Source: Thermoguttaceae bacterium
GTDB lineage: Bacteria; Planctomycetota; Planctomycetia; Pirellulales; Thermoguttaceae
Length of the DNA: 53,653 nucleotides
Assembly: GCA_017441605.1 (NCBI GenBank)
Contig: JAFRXD010000036.1
Coordinates: 1 to 53,653 of the forward strand
Reading direction: 5' to 3'
Both the position numbers and the translations under genes were made by a program. Each line of letters opens with the position of its first letter. Positions within the stretch are counted from its first letter, which is position 1. Shown here one piece after another: positions 25,657 through 32,996 of the stretch. Below the pieces are notes generated by a model. It saw only the letters and a list, made by a program, of their open reading frames with translations, was not told the DNA's origin and searched no databases.

Positions 25657-25693
25657 AAGAGCGTTGGACGCCTCCCGTTCAGCGCTCTTTTTA
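25657..25693 (+). terminator. Citrate synthase terminator
   Basis: AAGAGCGTTGGACG (25657-25670) pairs with CGTTCAGCGCTCTT (25676-25689) with two G-U pairs and a five-base loop, followed by TTTAT. Confidence 0.85.
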
Positions 25694-25724
25694 TGGATCG
25701 ACGGACGATTCCCCAGAAAGCGTA

Positions 25725-25753
25725 TTGATTAAAACCGCGTTTTGGATTAGACT
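25725..25753 (+). promoter_or_regulatory. Promoter of the prenyltransferase-repeat gene
   Basis: TTGATT (25725-25730), 17-bp spacer, TAGACT (25748-25753). Start point near 25760, compatible with translation from either TTG 25787 or ATG 25835. Confidence 0.5.
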
Positions 25754-25834
25754 ACCGCGTCGACATTTTGGACTCGACGCAAAGCGTTGGATTTGCGTCC
25801 GAGGCGTTATTTCCTTATTAGGACTTATCCGCAA

Positions 25835-27736
25835 ATGAGCCGTTCCGGCAAGCGAGGTCTTCGCGACCGTACCCGTAAAAGCTCGCGCTCTCGCTCGTCG
25901 GGGCGGGAGTCGCTTGGCGTTCGGTCGTTCTTTTTGACATTAGAGAATCGCGGTTTGAAGGAATCGTCCGTCGATTCGGTTCAAGATTGCGCTTTCTTTA
26001 AAGAGGGAACGACCGCGAGCGCGTCCAGTTTGAGGTCGCGATCGAGGAAACGAGTCGGCAAGCGTTTTCGCCGAGCTTGGAGCGCGCCCATGCGCGCGAT
26101 CTTTTCCCAACGCAACGTCGCGCTGGGAGTCAGCGCGCTCGCGCACGTCCTCCTCGCCCTCGTTCTTTTCTCGATCGTCTTCGTCTCGCGAGTCGGAACC
26201 CTAGGGACTCTTATTACCTCCGAATTCTCGTCCAATTTGGAGAACGAATTGTCGTTTGTCGATTCGGTTGGTGATTCTTCCGACGCGGACGCGTCTTTTA
26301 TCTCCCCGTCGAGCCTGGACGACTTGGAACTCGACCGGTTATTACAAGACGTCGCGGAAGTTTCTTCGGCGGTCGAGGGGGTCGACGCGGACGAAATTAG
26401 CGACTCCATCGGCGATTTTACTTCGAGCGATCCGACGCAAGACCTCGAAGCCGCGAGCGGGAGTCTCCCGTTTTACACGAAAAAAGGGGCGGCGAGCGGA
26501 CGAACCGTCGCGGGTCGGAGCAAAGGCGCGCCCGGTCGGCAAGGGGACGCGACTAAAGAGAGCGAGGACGCCGTCGAGCGAGGCCTCGATTGGTTGGCTA
26601 GGCACCAGCTTCCGGACGGAGGTTGGGCGTTCGATCTTACGCAAAAAGATTCGAACGGTCGGGAGGGGGCTTGCAACGGGCGCTGCTCTAATTCGACCGC
26701 GACCTCGGGGGGGACGGAAACTGTCAATTATAAGTTGTTTCCGAATCGAACCGCGGCGACCGCCGTTGCGTTGTTGCCTTTTTTGGGGGCGGGTTACACC
26801 CATACCGAAACGAACAAGTATCAAAAAACGGTCGCCGCCGGCGTCCGATTTCTTCAATACAACGCCCAAACTAACGACGAAGGCGAGATTGATTTTCGGG
26901 CCGGTTTTACCGCCGACGGCTCCGCCTATATCCAAGCTCTATGCGTTTTAGTTTGTTGCGAAGCTTACGAGATGACCAAGGACCCAAATTTGAAGCCGTT
27001 GGCGAGCGGCGGTCTCAAAAAGATCGAAAACGCGCAGCTAGCCGACGGGGGGTGGCGCTACTACTTTCCGGGCGATTTGAATTTTCATTCGAATCTTCAC
27101 GGTGACACCTCCGCGCTCGGATGGCAGATGTTGGCTTTAAAGTCGGGTATTTCGGCGGGGTTTTCCGTGCGTCCCTCGGTCGCTTATCGAGCCGGTAACT
27201 TCCTAGATTTAGTTGTTTCAAAGGACTCTCGGACTTACAAGTACAAACCCGATTTGGAAGAGAAAAAGGCGACAATGTGGGGCACCACTGCGGTTGGCGT
27301 TTTGATTCGCGAATACCTCGGATGGGAACCGGGCGATCCGAGACTTGACGCGGGCGCCAAGCAGATCGCGGCGTGGGTCGACTCGTCGGACGCTATTTGG
27401 CAACGAGCGAAGAAAGGCGCCCGAGGCGAAAAGACCCGCGCGAACGCCTTGACTTACTACCGCGACGACCGCTTCGTTTTCAATCTATATTTCGCCTACT
27501 ACGCCGCTCTCGCCCTTCACAATTACGGCGGAGATCTTTGGAAAACGCGATTCGCCAAACTTAGAGAGTTGCTCGTCGAAACCCAAGTTCGTGGGAACTC
27601 TCTGTTGGGATCGTGCGAATCGGGCAGCTGGTTGTTTTACGACAAATATATGAACGACGGGGGAAGACTGCTCAACACGTCGTTGGCAATTTTGATTTTG
27701 GAAACGCCTTATCGATACTTGCCAATGTACCAATGA
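25835..27736 (+). CDS. Membrane-anchored prenyltransferase/squalene-cyclase-repeat protein
   Basis: 633 aa from ATG 25835; an in-frame TTG at 25787 would add 16. The first ~90 residues are basic and Ser/Arg-rich, followed by one membrane segment (about 95-119), an acidic Ser/Asp-rich linker (about 120-200) and then an alpha/alpha-toroid domain. Repeats of the QW type are visible: RGLDWLARHQLPDGGWAF (from about residue 250), GVRFLQYN, IENAQLADGGWRYY and NFLDLVVSK. These resemble squalene/hopene cyclase and protein prenyltransferase repeats. The catalytic DxDD of hopene cyclase is not seen, so cyclase activity is doubtful. Planctomycetes carry many such membrane-tethered proteins of unknown role. 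The fold is confident; the reaction is not. Confidence 0.85.
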   Translation: MSRSGKRGLRDRTRKSSRSRSSGRESLGVRSFFLTLENRGLKESSVDSVQDCAFFKEGTTASASSLRSRSRKRVGKRFRRAWSAPMRAIFSQRNVALGVSALAHVLLALVLFSIVFVSRVGTLGTLITSEFSSNLENELSFVDSVGDSSDADASFISPSSLDDLELDRLLQDVAEVSSAVEGVDADEISDSIGDFTSSDPTQDLEAASGSLPFYTKKGAASGRTVAGRSKGAPGRQGDATKESEDAVERGLDWLARHQLPDGGWAFDLTQKDSNGREGACNGRCSNSTATSGGTETVNYKLFPNRTAATAVALLPFLGAGYTHTETNKYQKTVAAGVRFLQYNAQTNDEGEIDFRAGFTADGSAYIQALCVLVCCEAYEMTKDPNLKPLASGGLKKIENAQLADGGWRYYFPGDLNFHSNLHGDTSALGWQMLALKSGISAGFSVRPSVAYRAGNFLDLVVSKDSRTYKYKPDLEEKKATMWGTTAVGVLIREYLGWEPGDPRLDAGAKQIAAWVDSSDAIWQRAKKGARGEKTRANALTYYRDDRFVFNLYFAYYAALALHNYGGDLWKTRFAKLRELLVETQVRGNSLLGSCESGSWLFYDKYMNDGGRLLNTSLAILILETPYRYLPMYQ

Positions 27737-27929
27737 ACACGATTCTCGCACTTTTTCCGAGCGTTAAAGAGACCTAAGTTTTCGAGAATCGTCTCGAACG
27801 CGATAATTCGCCCTACCAAGAACCGCGTTTTTTTGTTACAATAGCCATCCGAGCGGGCTTTTGTCCGCGTTGTTTGCCGTTTGATTTTGCGTTTCGACGC
27901 GAGTAACTTTATATCAGGGCGCGAAAAGA

Positions 27930-28853
27930 ATGAACAAAACAATCTCGTTGCTAGCCGCAATCCTCTTCGCTTTTTCTTTTTCGTTCCAGAACGCGGAGGC
28001 GCAGACTTGTTCGGTCGCCAATATTTGGGAGGCGGGCGAGTATTCTTTGAGCCACGAATCCCTCGTTTCGTTCATCACTTCGCTACAGAAGGAAAAGAGG
28101 GTCGTCGATCGAAACCAAACGCAAGTTCGCTTTTTTTGGAACGCCTCCGTTTCCGAATTGGGCGACGACGGCGCTCAAAAGATGACTTTGCGCGCGACTC
28201 GCGTCATCTTGCGATTCGAGTCCGAGGTTGACGGAGCGGCGTTTTACGATAGTTCAAACGACCACATGAACAACGAGTTCGTCAAAGAGGTTTTTAAGCG
28301 CTTCCTCGCCGCCGAAGTCGCGATTTCTTTCCGAAACGGCGAGGTGGACTCGCTTCAAGTCGCCGACGACATTTGGAACGGGCTAGAGACTAAGGACGAA
28401 TCGGAGAAATTCTTTTTGGAGAGGTTCAAGTCTCTTCTGTTGAAGGAATGTTTTAGACAGATCTTCGACCCGCTTTCTTGGGTTTCCAATCCAAACGAAG
28501 TTTCCGTTAACGACCAGTGGAAAAACGAGACTCCGATCGATTTGCCCGAACTCGGGATGGTAGGCGATCAATCGCTGACTTGGAACTGCAAGCTGAATTC
28601 GATTTCTAAGGAAAAGCAGGGCGAGCGCGCGAACGTGGAAGCCACTTGCCATCTCGACGTTGATCCGAACGAGAATCTGTGCGTAGAAGTCAAAGCCGAG
28701 ATCAAGGCGAAATTTGACGCCAAATATGGAGCTCCAATCGAAATCGAGTCGAGAACCACCGCCTCGGCGCTTAAAAAGAGTCCAAGCCAAGAGGACGCCG
28801 CCGCAAAGATCGTGGCGCTACAAAGGAACAAATTGGTCGTTGCAAAACACTGA
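27930..28853 (+). CDS. Unknown secreted protein, 307 aa
   Basis: MNKTISLLAAILFAFSFSFQNAEAQ is a classic Sec signal peptide with cleavage probably after AEA. The mature part is mixed alpha/beta, with VRFFWNASVSELGDDG, LRATRVILRFESEVDGAAFYD and, further on, WNCKLNSISKEKQG and EATCHLDVDP. Layout and length are reminiscent of planctomycete secreted proteins of the DUF6263 kind, a weak suggestion only. Two Cys in the C-terminal half could form a disulfide. A TACAAT -10-like element at 27837-27842 lacks a good -35. The gene is followed directly by the GreA promoter, which overlaps its stop. Confidence 0.75.
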   Translation: MNKTISLLAAILFAFSFSFQNAEAQTCSVANIWEAGEYSLSHESLVSFITSLQKEKRVVDRNQTQVRFFWNASVSELGDDGAQKMTLRATRVILRFESEVDGAAFYDSSNDHMNNEFVKEVFKRFLAAEVAISFRNGEVDSLQVADDIWNGLETKDESEKFFLERFKSLLLKECFRQIFDPLSWVSNPNEVSVNDQWKNETPIDLPELGMVGDQSLTWNCKLNSISKEKQGERANVEATCHLDVDPNENLCVEVKAEIKAKFDAKYGAPIEIESRTTASALKKSPSQEDAAAKIVALQRNKLVVAKH

Positions 28854-28867
28854 GAACGCGGTATAAT
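28840..28867 (+). promoter_or_regulatory. GreA promoter overlapping the preceding stop
   Basis: TTGCAA (28840-28845), 16-bp spacer, TATAAT (28862-28867). The -35 lies inside the last codons of the upstream gene. Confidence 0.6.
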
Positions 28868-28962
28868 TCCCGTTATTCGCGATTTGATTTTTACAAGGCG
28901 CGCGTTTTGCCGACGCGCGTCTTTTGTTTTTCGATAAAGTCGAGAAAGGAACTCTTACCGTT

Positions 28963-29442
28963 ATGAACGATCTTGTTCCGATGACTAGGGAAGGATACGC
29001 TCGTTTAAAGAAAGAGATCGAGCGTATGGAAAACGAGGAAATGCCACCGATTATCGAGCGCATCGCGATCGCGCGAGAAGAGGGCGATCTCAGGGAAAAC
29101 GCCGAATATCACGGCGCTCGCGAATCGTTGGCGCTACTCAAAGCGAAAATAGACGACCTCAAAGACCGCGCTAGCAGAGCGCAGATCATCGACCCGTCCG
29201 AAATGCCCCAAGACGAGGTCCGGTTTGGGGCCACGGTCGTCGTCAAGCGCGCCAAGGACAAGAAGGAACTGACTTACACGTTGGTCGGCGCGGGAGAAGA
29301 AGATTTTGACGCGGGTAAAATCTTGTGCTCCTGCCCGTTGGCGAAGACGTTTTTGGGAAAGAAAGTCGGCGACGTCGCCGAGTTCAAGTCCGCGCGAGGG
29401 GTTCAAAAGTTCGAGATCTTGAAAATTAGTTACGAACTTTGA
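28963..29442 (+). CDS. greA: Transcription elongation factor GreA
   Basis: 159 aa from ATG 28963, the standard GreA length; a frame open from 28924 adds 13 implausible residues. The N-terminal coiled coil starts MTREGYARLKKEIERM and includes REEGDLRENAEYHGARE, the acidic tip motif with the D and E residues (GDLRENAEY) that enter the RNA polymerase secondary channel. The C-terminal FKBP-like domain covers VRFGATVVVKRAKDKKELTYTLVG through KILCSCPLAKTFLGKKVGDVAEF. It rescues backtracked RNA polymerase by stimulating transcript cleavage. It has its own TATAAT promoter and a bidirectional terminator at 29477-29510. Confidence 0.96.
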   Translation: MNDLVPMTREGYARLKKEIERMENEEMPPIIERIAIAREEGDLRENAEYHGARESLALLKAKIDDLKDRASRAQIIDPSEMPQDEVRFGATVVVKRAKDKKELTYTLVGAGEEDFDAGKILCSCPLAKTFLGKKVGDVAEFKSARGVQKFEILKISYEL

Positions 29443-29476
29443 TTTCCGCGAGAAATTGACTCGCGATTCAAAAAAG

Positions 29477-29510
29477 CGCGCGACGTCGAAGTAGACGCCG
29501 CGCGTTTTTT
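29477..29510. terminator. Terminator after greA, also usable from the minus strand
   Basis: CGCGCGACGTC (29477-29487) pairs with GACGCCGCGCG (29494-29504) except for one A-C mismatch. T-runs lie on both sides: TTTTTT at 29505-29510 and AAAAAA just upstream for the minus strand. Confidence 0.75.
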
Positions 29511-29541
29511 ATTCTCCCCTCCGGGAAAGTTTGAACGTTAA

Positions 29542-30879
29542 TCAGACTTCCCAACCGGGTCGGCAGTATTGCTTGAAGTACTCGCTCGCCTTCGGGCAAT
29601 TAGTCGCGACCATCTTCTCGGCGTCGTATTCCAATTTTTGCCCGCAACGGTAGGAGAAACAACCGAGCAACACGGTCTCCGCAATTTTGCCGGAGTACTC
29701 GAAACGACAAGTGGTGGAACCCTCCTCGCAACCTTTGCCATTTTTAATGGCGTCGATCCATTCGGCGTGGTGTCCGAGCGATTTGGGAATCGTTTGTTTC
29801 GGGGGCTCGAAACCCTCGAACTTGTCTTTGGGAAGAAGGGCGTGTTCCGTATAAGTTGAGAAAAGAATCCCGTCCGAACCGAAGAACAAGACGCCCGCGC
29901 CGACTTTCTCCAATCCGTACTCTTTAAGACACTCGGGCTTTGCCTCGCCGTCTTGCCAAGAGAGGGTTAGCGGTTCTTTCGCCCCGGGTTGCGCCGGAAA
30001 GACGTATTTCGCCGTCAGGTCGTACCCGCATCTTTCCTCGTCGAGGGGATTGGGAGAGGTTGTTTCGACGGAGATCGGCGCGTATTTATCAAGACCGAGC
30101 GCCCAATACGGCAAATCGATATAGTGACATCCCATATCGCCCATCGCGCCGTTTCCAAAATCCCAGTAATGGCGCCACGTTCCCGGAATGAGCCTGGGAT
30201 CGTAGTCTCGCTCCGCCGCGGGACCAAGCCAGACGTCCCAGTTGATATTAGGAGGACAGGGCGTTTTTTCGGTCGGTTTGGGCTTACCGATATAACGGTT
30301 CGCGCACCACACCTTTACGTCTTTCACCGTTCCGATCGCTCCGGCTTGGATCAGTTCCACGACGCGACGATAGTTGTCGCCCGCGTGGATTTGCGTGCCC
30401 ATTTGCGTGACAAGATTCTTTTCTTTGGCAATCTTGCGCATTTGGCGGATTTGATAAAGATCGTGCCCGAGCGGCTTTTCGGAATAACAATGCAGACCGA
30501 GCTTCATTCCCGAGATCGCGACGATCGCGTGAGTGTGATCGGGGGTCGCGACGACGATGGCGTCGAGTTTCGCGCCCATTTGGTCGAGCATTTCGCGGAA
30601 GTCGGAGAACAATTTCGCGTTCGGATGTTTCTCTTTCGCGGCGTCGAGATAATCGGAGTTGGCGTCGCACAGCGCGATTTGGTTTTCGCCCTTGCAACCG
30701 TCCATACTAAACGCGCCTTGGCGCGCGATTCCAACGTGGGCGATATTAATTTTGGAAGACGGCGAGCGATCCTCGGCGAGCGAGGGCGCGGGAAACGCGC
30801 TCAACGACGCCAAACCCGCTCCTAAACCGAGCCCCGTTCTTTTGATGAATTCGCGTCGCGCGATCGTTGTTCTTTTCAT
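29542..30879 (-). CDS. Tat-exported Gfo/Idh/MocA-family oxidoreductase
   Basis: 445 aa. The leader MKRTTIARREFIKRTGLGLGAGLASLS has a Tat motif (ARREFIK). A Rossmann domain follows (NIAHVGIARQGAF, with IALCDANSDYL as the cofactor-binding strand). IVVATPDHTHAIVAI and the family's EKPLGHD motif (SEKPLG, Lys and Pro) are present. The second domain includes WDFGNGAMGDMGCHYID, with the catalytic His region. These NAD(P)-dependent enzymes oxidise or reduce sugars or inositols; Tat-exported ones in planctomycetes are thought to carry a bound cofactor in the periplasm. GIARQGA is slightly unusual for the first glycine-rich loop (GxGxxG). It is monocistronic, with a strong promoter at 30991-31019. The substrate cannot be told. 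Confidence 0.93.
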   Translation of the reverse strand: MKRTTIARREFIKRTGLGLGAGLASLSAFPAPSLAEDRSPSSKINIAHVGIARQGAFSMDGCKGENQIALCDANSDYLDAAKEKHPNAKLFSDFREMLDQMGAKLDAIVVATPDHTHAIVAISGMKLGLHCYSEKPLGHDLYQIRQMRKIAKEKNLVTQMGTQIHAGDNYRRVVELIQAGAIGTVKDVKVWCANRYIGKPKPTEKTPCPPNINWDVWLGPAAERDYDPRLIPGTWRHYWDFGNGAMGDMGCHYIDLPYWALGLDKYAPISVETTSPNPLDEERCGYDLTAKYVFPAQPGAKEPLTLSWQDGEAKPECLKEYGLEKVGAGVLFFGSDGILFSTYTEHALLPKDKFEGFEPPKQTIPKSLGHHAEWIDAIKNGKGCEEGSTTCRFEYSGKIAETVLLGCFSYRCGQKLEYDAEKMVATNCPKASEYFKQYCRPGWEV

Positions 30880-30990
30880 TGAAACGACTCCTTAATGAGC
30901 GTCGAAGCGTTGTGTGGTAAAAACGCGCTGGGGAAGGAAAACTGGTTTCGAAACCGCCTACGGCGACGATTCCGAATACAAACCTCCTCC

Positions 30991-31019
30991 ATTCTATAAA
31001 GATTGCCGGATAATTGCAA
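30991..31019 (-). promoter_or_regulatory. Promoter of the Tat Gfo/Idh oxidoreductase at 29542-30879
   Basis: Minus strand: TTGCAA (31014-31019), 17-bp spacer, TAGAAT (30991-30996). The leader is about 105 bases. Confidence 0.65.
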
Positions 31020-31118
31020 TTTTTTCTTTTTGTTAGAAACGAAAATCTTTCATTTTTCTATCTTTCTAAACGACGGACGTTACAAGAGGACGTCCCTTTA
31101 GGATGGGCGGAAAAGATC

Positions 31119-31147
31119 TTGTCGAATTCCTTCAATGTTGTTATCGT
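31119..31147 (+). promoter_or_regulatory. Candidate promoter of the oxoamine-synthase-like gene
   Basis: TTGTCG (31119-31124), 17-bp spacer, TATCGT (31142-31147). Moderate match, well placed before ATG 31213. Confidence 0.35.
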
Positions 31148-31212
31148 ACCCGCGTCCGGGCGCAAGGAGGCGCCCGACATTTTTACGCGTTGAAGTTTTG
31201 TTAAGGTTATCA

Positions 31213-32874
31213 ATGCGATCGTTTGACGATTTTGGAAGTTTTGGGCGACGTTTCAATATGGAGAATTGCGACGAGCGCCTTTTTCGAACTAACGACGAGA
31301 AGGCGCGCTTAGAACGAGTTGGAGCGCGCGAAGGACGAAGCGGTTCGGTCGATCGGCTATGGGAAAGGCGCCCCGACTCCGAATCGATCGACGACGATTT
31401 AAGCTCGATTTTGATTCCATTTGGCAAAAGGAACGACGTCTTGGACGCCGAGTCCGAGAAGGGCGATCGCGAACAATTTGATCGAATCCGCAGACTCGCG
31501 GACGACGTCGCGCGCCGATCCGGACGTCGAGCGCAACGTTTCTCCAATGCAAATTTTGCCGATTCTCGACGCGAAAGGAACCTCGATATGAACGATCGCG
31601 ACGACGTCTCCGCCGCTTTTCGTTTAGACTCTCCCCCGGACGCCACCGTTACCATTGGCGGAAGGTCGTACGTTTATTTTTGCGGGGACGGTTATCTCGG
31701 TCTACAGGCGGATCCCGAATTGATTTCCGTCGCGTGTTCCGCCGCGTTAAAATACGGGCTGACGAGCGCGTCCTCGCGGGATCTCTTTACGTCCGCCCCC
31801 GTTCAAAGTCTCGAGCGAAGCGCGGCGCGCTTTTTTGACGCGAGCGCGGCGCTTTGCGCGCTCGACGAAGCGACGCTCGCCGATCTTTTCCTTCTAACGC
31901 TGAACAATTCTTTCGAGCGCGCTTTTGTCGACGAATTGTCCGAGTCGTTTTGGAAGTCTCGTTTTCAAAGGCTTAACGGATTGGCGCGTTCGAAAGGCGC
32001 CTCGTCCGCGATTAAGGAATTGATTCCGTTTCGACATTGCGATTCTCGCGATTTAAAAGAGAAACTAGAACGGGAACTTCAACTCGACGAGCGACCTCTT
32101 TTGCTAACCGACGGAGTCTTTTCTAATTGGGGAACGGTGGCGCCTCTGAAAGAGTACGACGAAATACTTTCCAAGTTTGGAGAGAGTTCCGTTATCGTGG
32201 ACGATTCGCACGGACTTGGCGTCTTGGGCAATTCCGGGCGCGGAACGATCGAGCATTGGGAGCTTGATTTTTCTCGAGTCAATCAGACGGGGGGCGAGAT
32301 TCGTTTCGCTCCTCAAGAAGCTCCAACTTTTGGGGAAGCGTCAGTCGGCTTATTCGGCGAATCGAGCTCGGACGACCAAGAATCGCGCGCGTCAAACGTC
32401 GAACGACCGAGGTTGTATATGTTCGCTTCTCTCAACAACGCGGCCGGAGGATTTGGCTGCGTTGCCGCCGGCAGCGAGCTTTTTGTCGACCAACTTCGCG
32501 AATGCGAGCAGTCAAATCGTTCCGTGCCGCCCAATTCGATCGCGGCCGCGTCGGCTCGCGGGATCGATATGCTCGCCAAATCGCAAGACCGTCGCGCCCG
32601 CGCTCGCGAGAACGCGGACTACTTGCGCGCCGGTATGCGTCGTCTCGGCATTTCGGTTCAAGATTCGCCGACTCCCATCGTCGCGTTTCAAATCGGTTCG
32701 ATCGGTAATATGAAACGAATTCGACAAGAATTAGAGCGCGATCGAGTTCTGGTCTCGTTTCTACCGTATCGGTTCAACAACTCGCGGGGAGCCCTTCGCG
32801 CCGCCGTTTTTTCGACCCATACGCGAGAGGCGCTCGACATGTTTTTGGACTCGCTCCAACGCGCTCTCTCCTGA
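31213..32874 (+). CDS. Alpha-oxoamine synthase-like protein (BioF/KBL family) lacking the PLP lysine
   Basis: 553 aa from ATG 31213. A second ATG at 31588, with AAAGGA upstream, gives 428 aa and coincides with the start of the homologous domain. The ~125-residue extension is acidic/basic and low complexity, but its antisense frame is the S/R-rich shadow typical of coding DNA here, so I kept it. The fold is that of 8-amino-7-oxononanoate synthase/KBL: CGDGYLGLQ (GNDYLGL), TDGVFSNWGTVAPL and VDDSHGLGVLGNSGRG are intact. The Schiff-base motif TFSKALGGFG reads SLNNAAGGFG, so the PLP lysine is Asn (codon 32437-32439). The stacking His of NHAS is also absent (DELSESF). It is probably not a conventional PLP enzyme. 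Confidence 0.85.
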   Translation: MRSFDDFGSFGRRFNMENCDERLFRTNDEKARLERVGAREGRSGSVDRLWERRPDSESIDDDLSSILIPFGKRNDVLDAESEKGDREQFDRIRRLADDVARRSGRRAQRFSNANFADSRRERNLDMNDRDDVSAAFRLDSPPDATVTIGGRSYVYFCGDGYLGLQADPELISVACSAALKYGLTSASSRDLFTSAPVQSLERSAARFFDASAALCALDEATLADLFLLTLNNSFERAFVDELSESFWKSRFQRLNGLARSKGASSAIKELIPFRHCDSRDLKEKLERELQLDERPLLLTDGVFSNWGTVAPLKEYDEILSKFGESSVIVDDSHGLGVLGNSGRGTIEHWELDFSRVNQTGGEIRFAPQEAPTFGEASVGLFGESSSDDQESRASNVERPRLYMFASLNNAAGGFGCVAAGSELFVDQLRECEQSNRSVPPNSIAAASARGIDMLAKSQDRRARARENADYLRAGMRRLGISVQDSPTPIVAFQIGSIGNMKRIRQELERDRVLVSFLPYRFNNSRGALRAAVFSTHTREALDMFLDSLQRALS

Positions 32875-32887
32875 TTCGCGCGGTTTT

Positions 32888-32920
32888 GCCTCAAGTTGAC
32901 GCTCTTGGGGCTTTTTTTTT
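32888..32920 (+). terminator. Terminator of the oxoamine-synthase-like gene
   Basis: GCCTCAAG (32888-32895) pairs with CTTGGGGC (32904-32911), followed by nine T. The T-run runs straight into the -35 of the next promoter. Confidence 0.85.
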
Positions 32921-32947
32921 GACGAGAGCTTGGGTTTCCGCTAGAAT
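32919..32947 (+). promoter_or_regulatory. Promoter of the tri-haem HzsA/PD40-like gene
   Basis: TTGACG (32919-32924), 17-bp spacer, TAGAAT (32942-32947). Its first two bases are the end of the upstream terminator's T-run, a compact terminator-promoter junction. Confidence 0.7.
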
Positions 32948-32996
32948 GAGAGCGCGTCGATAATCGTCCTTTTCGCGCCTTTTGGGAGAATTCGCA

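Larger units (their letters stand above)
30880..31212. other. Divergent intergenic region at 30880-31212
   Basis: It contains the strong minus-strand promoter (30991-31019) and a weaker plus-strand TTGTCG-17-TATCGT (31119-31147). The part near 31010-31080 is AT-rich. No ORF or RNA gene is recognised. Confidence 0.5.

Noticed and set aside
31098..31655. 185-codon minus-strand frame opposite the oxoamine-synthase start
   Set aside because: Ser/Arg-rich composition typical of antisense shadows in this genome; it overlaps the start region of the plus-strand gene.
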